The notes: generated by a model not told the origin, from the sequence alone. Positions 1 through 11,568 are shown, counted from the first letter of the stretch. The stretch: DNA of 64,000 nucleotides from Bidens hawaiensis (GCA_021521415.1 JAIQDT010000107.1:1984001-2048000), one strand, 5' to 3'. Program-made: numbers and translations.

Positions 1-744
1 GTTCACCAACGTTCGATCAATCACCAAATTCGGAATCAAATCCTGAATAATTAGCTGTAAAAAGCGAGGATACATCAAGAACTTCTTTGACTGTAGAGTT
101 TCCTGAACCTGCTCTTTCAGATGATTAAAGATGAGTTCTGAGTAGTTGAAGGGCTTGTTCAGGATTAGGGCAACAAACGCCGACTGCAAACTTAGGTGAC
201 ACTCATCAAACTCACCGCGACGTCCACTCATACAATGAAGTAGAACATGCAACAGATACTTGTATGGTGGACAAAACCCATTCTTGTTCAGCATAGATTT
301 ACGAATATCACCACCATAGTTCAAGCGTGTGAATAAACCTCTAACCAATGTCCTGTCAAATTCACTCGGGTTATCATCATTATCGTCAAATTGAAGTACC
401 CGACGAATGACCTCAACATCAATCGTAATTGGAATCTGATTAATTGTAGCTCGAACCCATTTATCTGCCTCAACATATTCCGCCGTGTTCCAAAATTGCC
501 TGATTATACTAAGATACACTTTAGGTTTAGCAGTAATTGCATAGTGAATCTTTGAACGTCGTAAGAAAGTCAACATAGCTCCAAACGTTTCCAAATCAGT
601 CACATCTTGATCAACATAAGCACAAATGTTGTGCTTTTTATCAAACGGCAATAAGATCACTTCAGCTTGTTGATCTTGTTATTGTGGTTGTCCTTGTGGA
701 GGTTGTTCTTGTGGTGGTTGATTTTGTTGTTCTTGATCAGCCAT
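1..744 (-). pseudogene. C1 aORF (extra ORF after pol), 5' part, one premature stop
   Basis: Starting at ATG 744-742 the frame gives 248 codons to the window edge with a single interruption, TAA at 681-679 (codon 22, in a Q/P-rich N-terminus; one change from CAA). After the low-complexity start the protein is globular, with W, Y and C residues spread through it and no signal peptide or transmembrane segment. The segment around codons 50-90 (TFLRRSKIHYAITAKP, then a QFW motif) aligns by eye with the N-terminus of the C2 aORF at 30307-29744 (TFLLRSRIFHAITTTLP, then DFW), so both belong to one family. Such ORFs after pol are called aORF or env-like in SIRE-type elements. I see no envelope features, and the function is unknown. 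Confidence 0.72.
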
Positions 745-892
745 GTTTTACTGTATAAAGAAAACCGAAAATGAGAATAGATATCAAAATATATAATCAA
801 AAGATATGTGTAATTAATCTATTTACGTATTAGACGATTTAAATCCTTTAATTAAATTAAATGAATATTAAAATTAATTTATTTAATAAATG

Positions 893-1145
893 TTATTCGT
901 TGAGAATCACACTGATTCGTTACAATAAGATAACGAATCAGGCGATTCGCTATCAAGTAAATACCTTAACGAACTGAACATAGCGAATTACTATTTGATT
1001 TTGACGAACTAAACTCTAGTTCGTTATATTTTAAGCGAATCCATATCTGATTCGTGTAACATCTTATTCGCTTAGTTAGTTCGTGTAAAATCTTAACGAA
1101 TTGGACACGAAAAAGTCCCAATTCGCTAAAACTAACGAATGGTCA
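893..1145. repeat. C1 word array, copy nearer the aORF
   Basis: Short words TTCGTTA, TTCGCTA, TAACGAA and TAGCGAA occur in both orientations every 10-25 bases, for example GATAACGAATCAGG and CTAAACTCTAGTTCGTTA. The same words fill the C1 LTR, its leader and the array at 1742-2035. No other base composition oddity or coding potential is seen here. Confidence 0.7.
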
Positions 1146-1700
1146 TTATTAAGACTTGTTCTTTGACTTCACAAGGTCAAGGTCAAAATTAGGATGAACA
1201 TAGATAGTCAACAATATGAACCCGGGGACGATTAGGCCATAACTATCATCGAATCATCGCAATAAGAGCTCGGTGTACTAGGAATTACGTTCGTAATCCA
1301 AGATGAATGAGATTAAGACTCAAAATCTCTAAGTACATAGGTTAGACGAACCTACTGTAAACACTAATAATACAAAACTATAATTAACCTGGCAAACAAC
1401 AATCAAATCATGATTGAAGCCCACCAAGGGTATCGGAATATGATTCCGATCACAATGACATCAAAATCATATAGTTATTAACATAAATTATACACAAATG
1501 GATTTCAAAACTTCGAAAACCCATAAACACTTAAAAGTTCATGATTTAACTATCAACTGGTAGCCATTTTTGACAAAAATTATATCGCCATGATCGGCTA
1601 TACCTTAGAATCTCAAATATATCCTTGAAATATCCAAAAAAGAAAGTCGAGATTTCAGAGAAAATTTGAACAGGGTTTCTTAAAGGTGAAGGAAGAAGGC

Positions 1701-2035
1701 GAACAGTGGAAGACTGTTCGTTTTCTTGTCTTATATAACATTGCACGCAACCCGAGATACAGCTTGTACGAATCAGACGATTCATTTAAATTAAAGGTAG
1801 CGAATTAGCCCATTCGCTAACTCAATTCGTTACCTTATGTTGGCGAATCGCTACTTGATTCGTTAAAGGTAGCGAATCAAGACATGATTCGTGTCATGAT
1901 TCGTTAAATATGCATAACGAAGGGATGATTCGTTACAGAGTGCGGAAACAAATTAGGTTAGCGAACCAGAAGCTAGTTCGCTAAAGAACCACCTAATTCG
2001 TTATCCATAAATAACGAATTAGATTTTAAAAAATT
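1701..2035 (-). promoter_or_regulatory. candidate internal promoter for the C1 aORF
   Basis: Read on the minus strand, an array of about fifteen TAACGAAT/TTCGCTA-type words (2035 to 1742) is followed by GTTATATAAG (1738-1730), a good plant TATA box. About 10-30 bases further downstream is the inverted repeat GAACAGT/ACTGTTC (1701-1719). The C1 LTR has the same order: word hairpins, TATATATA, then an AGTGAAC/GTTCACT inverted repeat. The only long frame downstream is the aORF, about 1 kb away. That this is an active promoter is an inference. Confidence 0.5.
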
Positions 2036-3548
2036 AAAATCTTTTATTTAATTTTCAATTAAATAAATAAATGAACAAATAAAAATAGACAATCTTTTTG
2101 TGTTTTTTTTAATGATTTATCAAAAACAGTACATATTTTTGTATTTTTGTTGAGTTTGAGCAGAGAATCATATTGACCAAATTGCCCTTCCATCACAGTT
2201 TTATATTTCAGCTATATTATGACTGGCGATAAGTCAGTAATTGGTATTGTTGTCCACATAAATCTAATAACACACATTCAAGTATTTTTGTGATATGATT
2301 AAATTGTTCAATTAAAGCACAGAATATCAGAAACTATCAGCCTCTAATCTCGGTTCAAGCTTAATTTGATTTTTGCCAAATCACCCCAACTTGACTTAAA
2401 CCATTATATTGTTGATCAAAATTTTGATACCGATTTCGAAATTTTGAGCAATGCATCAAGTTTCCTTTACTGTGAGTGAGTATGCACGAGTCCATCTGTC
2501 AGCTTACATACATTGTATCCCCTGGGGTCCGTTTCTTATTGGTATTAAGACGCACGCAAGGGAGGAACAATTGTATGACTAACAGCGGATTTCGATCAAG
2601 TCAGTAATTTAAATTGTACGAAGTACAGCAGTGATTAAGTTTAATGACTTTGGGTTTGCTCTAGAAAGCGAGTGAAATATTCATGCTTATGAATACCCAG
2701 ACGGGTAAGCCGCATAAAGACTCACAATGTCCTGAATCTTAACGCTTGTTATTTGCTTTATTTTATTTTTGGGTGATCAACAAATATAAGGCTTGAGTAT
2801 GACTGGTTATTACATTTCTGCCATCCTCACCAAGACTTTTGCTAGAGACTAACACCCCTTTCAATTTGGCGTTTCTTTATGTTTATATCACAGTCTTTTA
2901 AGACCTACCAATGCACCAATGCAATTAAGCACACAGTCTTTTAAGCTTACTTTTTGCTGGATTTGGGGTCAAGATAATCAATGTACTATCATGTTCTCTT
3001 TTTGCTTCAAAAACTCAAAATTTTGATGAGAATAAAATAAAGAAAAGATAAATTTAATCGCCCCAGTTAACTTAAATTTATAAATAAATGGCTAACCATC
3101 CATTCACAAGTGAATAATAGGACCAAGACATGCAAACATGCTTCACAAACTTAAATAACCGACATAATTTTCAGCGAGAAAATAATCTAAAAATCTTTAT
3201 GGATTTTCTCTATACAAACTTTAAAAACACAATATTTTTGTCTTTTTCAAATTTCTTATAAACAAAATAACTTTCACAATCTTTTTGGTTTTTCGGATTT
3301 TTCTGTACAAGCATAAATCACATTCTTTTTGGTTTTTCAAAATTTTAAAATAGTTTTGGTTTTTCTAAATATTTAAAAGAAAAACAATAAAGAACAGAAA
3401 TCACAATATTTTTGAATTTTGAAATTTTTAATGTTTTTGGATTTTATCTATACAAACGAAAAACACACTCTTTTTGTATTTTCTAGATTTTCACCCCCTA
3501 AAACCAAAATAAATTTTAAAAGAAAAATATGACAGAAAATAAAGATAG

Positions 3549-5300
3549 TCATCCTTGTTCAAGGATATCAGCGAGGGTCTTCAATCCGTTTAAATCAAGC
3601 AAAAATTTAAAACGCGTTTTGTCAAAAGCTTTAGTGAACAGATCGGCTTTCTGAAAATCAGTATGTACTTTCTCAAGATCGATTAATTTCTTTCATAGCA
3701 ATCCCTATAAAATGATATCGTATGTCGATATGTTTCGTTTTAGAATGTTGTACGGGATTCTTGGTGATACTAATAGCAGCAGAATTATCAATCAAAATAG
3801 GAGTAGTAAGAAACTTCAAACCGTAGTCGCGAAGATGTTGTTGTATCCACAAAACCTGGGAACAGCAACTCGAAGCTGCAACATACTCAGCTTCGGCGGT
3901 TGAAGTGGAGACCGTTGTCTGCTTCTTACACTGCCAGGAAACAAGCCGGTTTCCTAAAAATTGACATCCTGCAGTCGTTGATTTGAAATTGATCTTGCAT
4001 CCTCCATAATCTGAGTCTGAGTAGGCAGTAAGATCGAAAGTATCATCCTTGGAGTACCACAACCCGATGTCTGGATTTCCCCTCAAATACTGAAGAATTC
4101 TCTTGACTGCAGCTAGGTGAGTCACTCGTGGACTTGCTTGATACCTAGCACAAAGGCAAACAACAAACATAATATCTGGGCGAGAAGCCGTTAAATACAT
4201 TAAAGAACCAATCATGGCATGATAAAGGGTAGGATTAACGGAATTCTCCAATTCATCCGGTGATAAATTGTGCCCTACTGGAAGAGGAGTAGAAGGGATT
4301 TTTCCGGCAGAAATCTTGAATCGGCTCAAGACGTCATTCACATACTTAGTCTGGTGAATAAAAATTCCATGAGCAGACTGGTGAACCTGCAACCCTAAAA
4401 AGAAATTCATCTCTCCCATCGAGCTCATCTCGAACTTTGTTTGCATGGACTTCTCGAACTCCTTACACAATGTGTCAATTGTAGACCCAAAAATAATATC
4501 GTCGACATAAATCTGGACTAGAAGAAGATCGTCACCAACAGTTTTATGAAATAAAGTGCAGTCAACAGTTCCTCGTTTGAAGCCATTATCTGTCAGATGG
4601 TCAGCGAGCGTGCCATACCAAGCTCTCGGGGCTTGATGTAGACCATACAGGGCCTTGTTTAATCGGTAAACACGGTCCGGATAATCAGGATCTTCAAAAC
4701 CAGGTGGTTGTTAGACAAACACTTCCTCGTGTAATTCACCATTGAGAAAAGCACTTTTAACATCCATTTGATAGACCTTGATATTCTTATAATCTGCATA
4801 AGCCAGGAAGATTCGAATCGACTCTAATCTTGCAACTGGAGCATATACCTCTGTGTAATCAATACCCTCTTGCTGATGAAAACCTTGCACCACTAGACGT
4901 GCTTTGTTTCTGACAATCACCCCTCGATCGTCCTTTTTACACTTAAATACCCATTTAGTCGGAATGGCTTTCTTGACTCTAGCAGGTTTGTTTATTAAGT
5001 CCCAAACACCCAAACGTGCAAATTGTTGTAATTCTTCTTGCATAGCTTCTACCCAAGAAGGATCTTCAAGTGCCTTACGAGCTGTCGTTGGCTCAACTTG
5101 AGATAGAAAGCAATAGAATTTAGCAAGATTCACAATTCCCGAAGAATGTAAGTTCGTGTAAGCACACAATATGTTATAATCACTTGACGAAGCAACTTGA
5201 TGACGTGTACGAACGCCCACATCAAGTTCTCTAATGATGTTTTCCTGTGGATGATATCCATGAACCCGAAGAGTGGGATTCTCAGGAACAACAACATTAT
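3549..5300 (-). pseudogene. C1 pol: reverse transcriptase and RNase H
   Basis: The copia RT signature is clear: [12 protein letters not shown] at the start, then [15 protein letters not shown] and [17 protein letters not shown]. The active site YVDD lies just upstream of 4470. RNase H follows with YSDSDYGG, AEAEYVA and IDNSAA (three catalytic acidic positions present), ending at a TGA at 3551-3549 after the usual KAFDKTRF motif. The frame is broken by a TAA at about 4710 (after EEVFV) and a frameshift near 3690, where the conserved histidine-rich RNase H tail changes frame. The enzyme would copy the element RNA inside the virus-like particle. Apart from the breaks the domain is full length. 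Confidence 0.88.
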
Positions 5301-6910
5301 CAAATTAGTTAGTGTAATGTTCACCCAACTCGAAAGATGAAACATTATCACTGTCAAGGTCAATAACTTGAGTTTCAGCTTGATCATCATCAGAAGAAGT
5401 AGAAACATTATCAATAGCAACTGGAGAAACGACTTGAGATTCTTCAGTTGGAGCATCTGGTTGAGCTTCAACTTCATTAGAACTTGAAAATCGTGGAGTA
5501 GTCAAATGATCTTCAAAGTATGCTCGAACCAGATCTTCATCGATGTGTTCAGTCGAAGGAGTGAATGAATTAAATAAACTATCGTAAACATCCAGTCTGG
5601 ACCTTTCCCTTGAGGAAGAGTTGTGTACTTTTGACAGTCCACATGGTACCATTCTTCAACACAACCAGATGTGAAATTAAAAACCCTTTTCTTTGGAGAT
5701 GCATATCCCAAGAAATAACCTTCGATAGCTTTTTCTTCAAATTTACCCGAATACTTCTTCAACATTGTACACGGACACCCAAATGGTTCCAGGTACTTTA
5801 AATTAGGTTTTCTATTATTTAAGTTCTCGTTGCTTGTTTTCTTGAGTCGTTTCACAGTTAGAACTCGATTTAGCGTATAACAAGTTGTATTCACTGCCTC
5901 ATTCCAGAATTGGACAGGAAGCTTAGAATCAGCGAGCATTGTGCGTGCAGCTTCAATCAGAGTTCTATTTTTCCTTTCAGCAACACCGTTTTGTTGAGGT
6001 ACATAAGGTGCACTATATTCTCGGCGAATTCCCTTTTGAATAGAAAAGAAATCCAACATAGTGTTTTTGAATTCAGTACCATTATCACTTCGGATTCTCC
6101 TCACCTTTTGTTTATACAGTGATTCGATCTTAGTAATAAGATTTTGTACCAAAACCGGTGTTTGATCCTTCGAACTCATAAATAACACCCAGAGTATCTT
6201 GAATAATCATCAGTCACTACAAGACAATACCAGTCTCCAGAAATACTCGCACGATTCACTGGACCAAACAAATCCACATGAAGTCGTTTAAGAGGAGTAT
6301 CAATGGAATTCAATAACTTAGAGGGATGAGTCTTCTTTTTCTGCTTGTCCTTTTTGCATGCAACGCAGTGATCAGATAACTTAAAATTCTTTAACGAGAC
6401 ACCCTCAACTAAGTCATTTTCCATTAAATAATTCATCTTTCTGACATGTATGTGACCCATAATACGATGCCATAGAATCGAGTCTTTCTCTGTTGTTTTC
6501 GAGACAAAACATGTTTCGATCGATATGGATACTTTAGAACTCATATTTAAGACATAAATATCATTTGATCGTGGCGATCGCATGACAACCATGTCCTCGG
6601 GAATAACATAACCCGGTTTTAAGATATGACATTCTTTGTCAGTAAATATCGTAGTGTACTTTTTATCACAAATCTGCGATACACTCAATAAGTTATGATC
6701 AACTTTGTCACAATAATTTACTTTCTCAAACGTAATGTGACCATTTGAAACTTCACCCTCTTGTGTGATCATGCCCCCAGAATTCCCTGCAAACGCTACA
6801 TAACCCCCTTGAATATTTCTCACATTTGATAAGAGGTTGAGATTTCCAGTGATATGACGAGAACATCCGCTATCCATGATCCAGTTTTCACCAGAAATGG
6901 TCTTGGATGA
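5301..6910 (-). pseudogene. C1 pol: protease C-terminal part, integrase and linker
   Basis: Protease active site MDSGCSRH lies at 6877-6854 (DSG, usual in copia). Integrase has its zinc-binding H-H-C-C (WHRIMGH, then CVACKKDK), the core with HVDLFGP, VTDDYSR, RSDNGTEF and NGVAERKN (catalytic D, D, E all present), and the GYFLGYASPKKRVFNF segment typical of copia integrase C-termini. A frameshift near 6185 splits the core after DDYSRYS. Another near 5640 moves into the acidic, low-complexity linker (5652-5305), which ends at a stop at about 5304 before RT. The protease would mature gag-pol and the integrase insert the cDNA; this copy could do neither without suppression of the breaks. Confidence 0.87.
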
Positions 6911-7059
6911 ACCCTACACACAAACAAAAGTGATTAGTTCAAAAATGCAGCCCAGGCCTCAGTCTTGGGCACCTTTTGGTTTTCTCTTTGATCATTAACT
7001 TGAACAGATTTCAACTGTTGTTCAGCCACTTGTGAATAAGTTACCGGCTTCCTAGACTT

Positions 7060-7800
7060 TCATCTTAAGTAAGCTGCCTGAACAATGTTTAAATTCTTGT
7101 TCTGACATATGGGTTCAGTTGGAACAAATTTTGGTTTCACTTGACAGTGTGTCTCATTGACATGAAGAACTTTCCGAGGATTCATATTAGAGAACAAAAT
7201 ATGAGTATCATCAGCATACGACACAGGTCGTTTCAAAATCTCCTTGACCAATGAAATTGGCTTAGATTTGTCCTTGATAAAAGAATGAAGATTCTGATAG
7301 TTCTGCTGACTACAATTCCTCACAACATGACCTTGTTGACCACAAAGAAAACAACTTCGCGTGTCTACATGATGATGTTGAGAAGTAATTGGAATAAATG
7401 ATGCAGACGGTTGATGATGACTCACTTTTTTAGTCATGCTCTTAGCAAACTCATCAGATAATTCAGATTTCTTCTTTAAATAAAAATCTAAATTAGAACA
7501 GTTCGAAAAGCTTTTTAGTGTATCTGTCCCAGTTGACTTCACAAAGTTAATTTTCTTAGCTTGTTTTAAAAGTTGTTTTGCCTTAGTCAATGGGTCAGAT
7601 TGAACTGATGTTTTTGTTTGAGCATACACACGTTCAAGTTCTTGAATTTTTGAAGTTTCATTGACAAAAACACTCTCAATAAGTTCAGGTTTAATAATAC
7701 TTATTGGAATATCTTTTTCAGTGAACTTCGTATCCATTCCCTTTAACTTAAAAACTCTAGCCGATGAAGACTTAGAACTCGGAGGATTAATGAAACGCAT
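7060..7800 (-). pseudogene. C1 gag: C-terminal part with second zinc knuckle
   Basis: A 246-codon frame holding a second CCHC knuckle, CFLCGQQGHVVRNC (about residues 152-165), a basic K-rich context, and a run of S/T/P residues. It ends at 7060, about 180 bases before the protease motif. C3 (around 22500) and C4 (around 18050) have the matching segment. The knuckle lies about 350 residues after the first one (at 8990-8949 on the minus strand), so gag of this family has two widely separated RNA-binding modules. A frame change near 7800 separates it from the preceding coiled-coil part. Confidence 0.75.
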
Positions 7801-8506
7801 TAAGTCCTCATCAGAAATCTTTGGTTTATTGACTTCTTTGCCCTCACTGGTTTGGTTTTTACAGTTTCTTCCTTGTTCACTTGAGACTTGAATGAACCAT
7901 ACACAGCTTCCTCAAACTCTTGAGGTTCGCAAAGAATATGATTATAACTAGGAATGTTCTTATTCTTGTGTATTATCTCAGGTTCAAACACATCCTCAAT
8001 AATCACTTTGTCAACATTTTCAACAAAGACCTTTTTACTTTCCACATGGGGTTTTTAAGGAGCAACTTGGGGTTTGACAATTTCAGGTTTAATCAATTTA
8101 GGTTTTTCAGAAATCACAGATTCTTTTTGAATCAAATCCTCTTCTTTTCTTGCAAAAGGATTAATTTTATAATCATTATGAAAAGGTGGTGGAATTTCAA
8201 CAAAACCAATACCTTTCTTGGAATCTTTTTGTTTTCCAGATACTTCAATAATTTCATTCAACAGAAAAGATGAATTCTTAAATTTCCCCAATTTGTTCTT
8301 CAACTCAAGAACCTCATTCTCAAGCTCAGTTATCTTAGAACGATGTTTCAAAATTTCCTGAAACTTTTGGTCATTAAAGGTCATTTTCACAGATAACTCG
8401 GCTTTGAGATCGTGGTTACTTGTCGACAATGCTTCAATCTTTTCTCGAAATCTCCTTTGAGATTCAAGAGATTGTCGATAAGTGTCCTTAAGAGAAGCAA
8501 TTTCTC
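7801..8506 (-). pseudogene. C1 gag: coiled-coil linker
   Basis: Two frames (8429-8055 and 8045-7801) in the same phase, separated by one stop (TAA around 8055, after the QVAP motif). The N-terminal 60 residues are a heptad-like E/K/L stretch (KHRSKITELENEVLELKNKL) predicted by eye to form a coiled coil. Then comes a conserved acidic/basic segment ending near VESKKVFVEN. C2 has an analogous coiled coil (34800-35050) and C3 the same segment. Coiled coils of this type could mediate gag oligomerization, which is an inference. Confidence 0.7.
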
Positions 8507-9106
8507 TTATAAGATTATCATTTTGATTTTCAATGCTTCTAACTTAGATTTGTTAGATTCACAGTCAACACATGATGCTTTAACAAATGAAGTAGCAGAA
8601 ATAGAGTTACTAACCTCATTGATCTTGGCCATGCAAGCAAACATTGATTCAGAAGACTTGTCGCAAGAGTCGTCAGAATCAGATCCATAATCATTATCGG
8701 AAGACATCTCACTACCAGTAGCATCTTGACAATCTTTATGTAATCCAACCATAGCCAAATTTGCTTGAACATCATTGCATAGTAACCATTGTGACCAATC
8801 AGTTCCATCTGCTAACATTGCTTGTGTTGTAGAAGAAGATGGTTTCTTTTCAGCATCACTTCCTCGTGGTGTAGTAGCATTTTGACTTTGACCACGAGGT
8901 CTAGTGTATTCTTTCCTTGGTTTGTCACATTCCTTAGCGAAATGCCCAAATTCTTGACAATTATAACACTTTACTTTTAATTTGTCAAAACCCAACTTTT
9001 TGTTTAAAGCTGGAAGATCTTTTCCAGTTCTCTGCATGAATCTTTTAACTTTACGAACGATCATAGCCATGTTCATTTTAAATCCATGATTTCTAGATCA
9101 TCTGGA
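8507..9106 (-). pseudogene. C1 gag: nucleocapsid with first zinc knuckle
   Basis: The frame contains MAMIVRKVKRFMQRTG and then CYNCQEFGHFAKEC, a canonical CCHC knuckle that binds the genomic RNA. After it comes an S/T-rich segment and an acidic cluster (SDNDYGSDSDDS). It is out of frame with the capsid part because several bases are missing near 9110: comparison with C3 at 20860 shows the intact DEDYEQIDPDDLE segment. The downstream end runs into a stop at 8507 where another frame change leads to the coiled coil. Confidence 0.8.
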
Positions 9107-9107
9107 T

Positions 9108-10145
9108 CTATCTGATCTCCTCATCTATTAAATCACTTGTGGCAATCTTACTACTCACTAAGTTTTCATATGAAGACATAAAAGCCGTCAGAAAAGCAAA
9201 GTTTTGCTCAGCTTCCTTCATATTAACACTAGGTGGTGTAGCAAATGGATTGGTATTAGTTGAACTTCCAGAACCACCCGAATTACCAGCAGAGTAGAAA
9301 CAAACTTTTGGATCATTAAACATAGTTGATTCTTTTTCACTTGCAGCATGAGTAAGAAAAGCAGTGATTGGAGAGATCGTTGAACTAAGAGGCATACTTC
9401 CACCATAGAAAGCTGGATCTTGATTTTCTTTGGAGGATTTTTGACACTTAAGATCATATTCTCTAGCTTCGATCTTTTGTAAAAATTCAAGTGCCGTCAA
9501 GTCTTCATTCACAAAATAGTCATTCTCTTTCAAAACCATTAGAAATGTTGAGTAGGAACTTGGAATCACACTTTTAATAGTGTCAATTTTATCTCTTTCG
9601 GAAATTTCCATTTTCATCTTGTCCATTTCAGCAATTAAATGACTAAATCTTGTAGTCATTTCTTCAACTGTTTCTCCTTTCAATAAATTAAAGTTTCGAA
9701 ACTGAAACTTGAGCATCACTTTCTTACTCTCAGCTGTGTTTCCCATGCTTCTCATACGCAGATGTTGAAATAAAGACGCACATCTCTTGATACTACCAAC
9801 TTGATGAAAGATATTTTCTGGTAATGCCATAGTCAAAGTAGAATAGGCTTTTATCTCGATTTCTAAAGCTTTCTTCTCTTCTTGTGAGTATTGAGAAACG
9901 GCTTTAGGAGTATACCCAATAGTATCATCACCAATCATTGGTGCCACATATACTTCATCAAGACAACAATATGAGCAGTCAGGATGAACAGAACCCAAAT
10001 GTGCACGAAACCGAGGTTCCCACTTAGCCAAGTCACTGAACTTCATCAAACGTGGACATTTAGAATGTGAACCTATCTCGGTATCAAGTTGCAACATCTG
10101 TTGCATCAACATGTTTTGAAACGCTAATGCATACATACCAGCCAT
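9108..10145 (-). pseudogene. C1 gag: capsid part, start codon side
   Basis: The start at ATG 10145 is chosen because C3 begins at the equivalent ATG (19834) with a closely similar first 60 residues (MAKFYALASQN against MAGMYALAFQN, then a shared HSKCPRLMKFSD). The 345-codon frame contains the UBN2/Retrotran_gag-type capsid region (KFQFRNFNLLKGETVEEMTTRFSHLIAEM), which assembles the particle. The ATG is only 26 bases from the edge of the inserted Ty3 element G1, so the leader has been moved 5 kb away. A frameshift ends the frame at 9108, just before the nucleocapsid. Confidence 0.85.
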
Positions 10146-10171
10146 TTTTAAAAAATTTAAGTGTTTAACGA

Positions 10172-10719
10172 TGTCACACCCTCAAAATCCACTAACGGAG
10201 TTTTACCGTTAGAGGGTGTGAACTAACAGGATCGGAATCATTAGTTATAATCAAACCATAAAAATGTTTAAATGAAAGTAAGTGCGGAAGCGTAAAAACC
10301 AAAAGACAAAAGTTGCGAAACGTAGGACGACTTAAAACCCAAGTAATAATAGTTAAAAACATGTTTGCATATCAGAATGTTCAAAAACCATGCATGATCC
10401 TATACCGCACGCTCGCCTCGGCTACCTGAGAATAACATACTAAAAGTGTCAACACGGGGTTGGTGAGTTCATAAGTTTGTATAAAATAAAGCGTTTAGCG
10501 TTTTGCGTTCATCGTTCTGCGTTCAGCGTTTTGCGTTTAGCGTTTTGCGTTCAGCGTTTTGCGTTACCAGATAGTGTTATGTCAATTATATATCTATAGG
10601 TAGCTAGCCTATAAAACAAGTTTTACTAAGTGTTCGACACCGAAGCTGACTGTTTATCATTTGCCTTGCCACCAGGTCTATCCCGACCATGGTATGTGTT
10701 TAGCCAAGATTACACCCAC
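10172..10719 (-). repeat. G1 3' LTR, truncated
   Basis: Bases 10172-10719 match 13943 to about 14452 of the intact 5' LTR, both starting TGTCACACCC on the plus strand. The match ends abruptly after ACACCCACT, where protease-coding sequence begins, marking the deletion junction. This copy holds a longer run of GCGTTT-type units (about 10493-10565) than the other LTR (about 14261-14293). Confidence 0.88.
10490..10566. repeat. GCGTTT minisatellite in the G1 LTR
   Basis: Tandem units of AGCGTTTTGCGTT and variants. About twice as many units are present here as in the sister LTR near 14261-14293, so the array changed length after insertion or during the element's last replication. Confidence 0.8.
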
Positions 10720-11517
10720 TTCTCTCGCCCCGGATCGAAATGATCTCGCCGGAAGGGGTAGTAATGTGGACTATCTTGTCGTGATATATAATCTCTGCTC
10801 GGTTCTCGGATAACCAGTCCATGCCGACAACGACATCGAAACTACTAAGCGTAAAAGGAATAAGGTCGATATCAAAAACATGACCTGACAGTTTTAACTT
10901 ACATCCCGCAAGTACATGAGTCGTTATTATAGTCTTACCGTCAGCTAATTCAACAGGATACTTAGCATCTAACGGGGTTGGAGTTAGGTCTATGAGTTGA
11001 CTAAAGGCTTTCGACACAAAACTCCTATCAGCTCCATTGTCAAACAATACAGAAGCAAAACAATCGTTCATAGGGAACTTACCAGTCACCACGTACGGAT
11101 CATTGCGGGCTTGACCCGACCCAATAACAAAAGCTCTTCTTTTACCATTGTTTCCACCACCACTGCCACTTCCATTACCTCCATTGTTGTCGTTCTGTTT
11201 CAGCTTGGGGCAGTCTTTCTTAAAATGTCCCTCTTGTCCACACTCAAAACATCCCTTGGTTGTCATGGGTGGTTTAGGAGCACCCTTTGCCGCAAGGTCT
11301 CCTCTACATTCCTTTGCCTGGTGACCCATCTTTCCGCATCTCTGACACTTGACACGGTCACACGGGCCAGCATGATGATAGTTTCACCTGTTGCACTTCG
11401 GATATTTCCCAGCATATCCACTCGAACCCTGCCCGCCAATGTTGCTATTGTTGTTGTGACCCTGATTGTTTAAGCTCCGGGTGAATTCGGGCTTGCGGTA
11501 GTGTTGTTGCTGTGGGG
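10720..11517 (-). pseudogene. G1 nucleocapsid and aspartic protease (after the solo LTR)
   Basis: Reading from the S1 edge, a Q/N-rich gag tail is interrupted by one TGA (11386-11384). It continues through two CCHC knuckles: [14 protein letters not shown], then [14 protein letters not shown]. The retropepsin domain follows with the motif [11 protein letters not shown], and [14 protein letters not shown] as the second signature. Ty3 chromoviruses normally have DTGADRS (as in G2 at about 39276), so the central Thr is replaced by Asn. The catalytic Asp is kept. The frame ends by running into the LTR fragment at 10719, so no RT follows. Confidence 0.82.
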
Positions 11518-11568
11518 GGTTCTGTCGGACCGGTTCGGGACACGGTTTCCCAACGATTCACGGGGCAA

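Larger units (their letters stand above)
745..3548 (-). other. C1 spacer between pol and aORF
   Basis: This 2.8 kb holds no credible coding sequence. From the pol side it has a T/A-rich part (about 2070-3540) with many TTTTTGG/TTTTTGTATTTT-like stretches. Then comes an array of TTCGTTA/TAACGAA words (about 1742-2035), a TATA box (1730-1738), and a second word array (893-1145) shortly before the aORF. The stretch 2921-2995 matches, inverted, 49221-49300 in C3, so the spacer is a family trait. The small ORF at 1546-1785 looks like chance. Confidence 0.65.

Noticed and set aside
1546..1785. 79-codon minus-strand ORF in the C1 spacer
   Set aside because: No motif; it overlaps the word array and TATA box and has no counterpart in C2 or C3.
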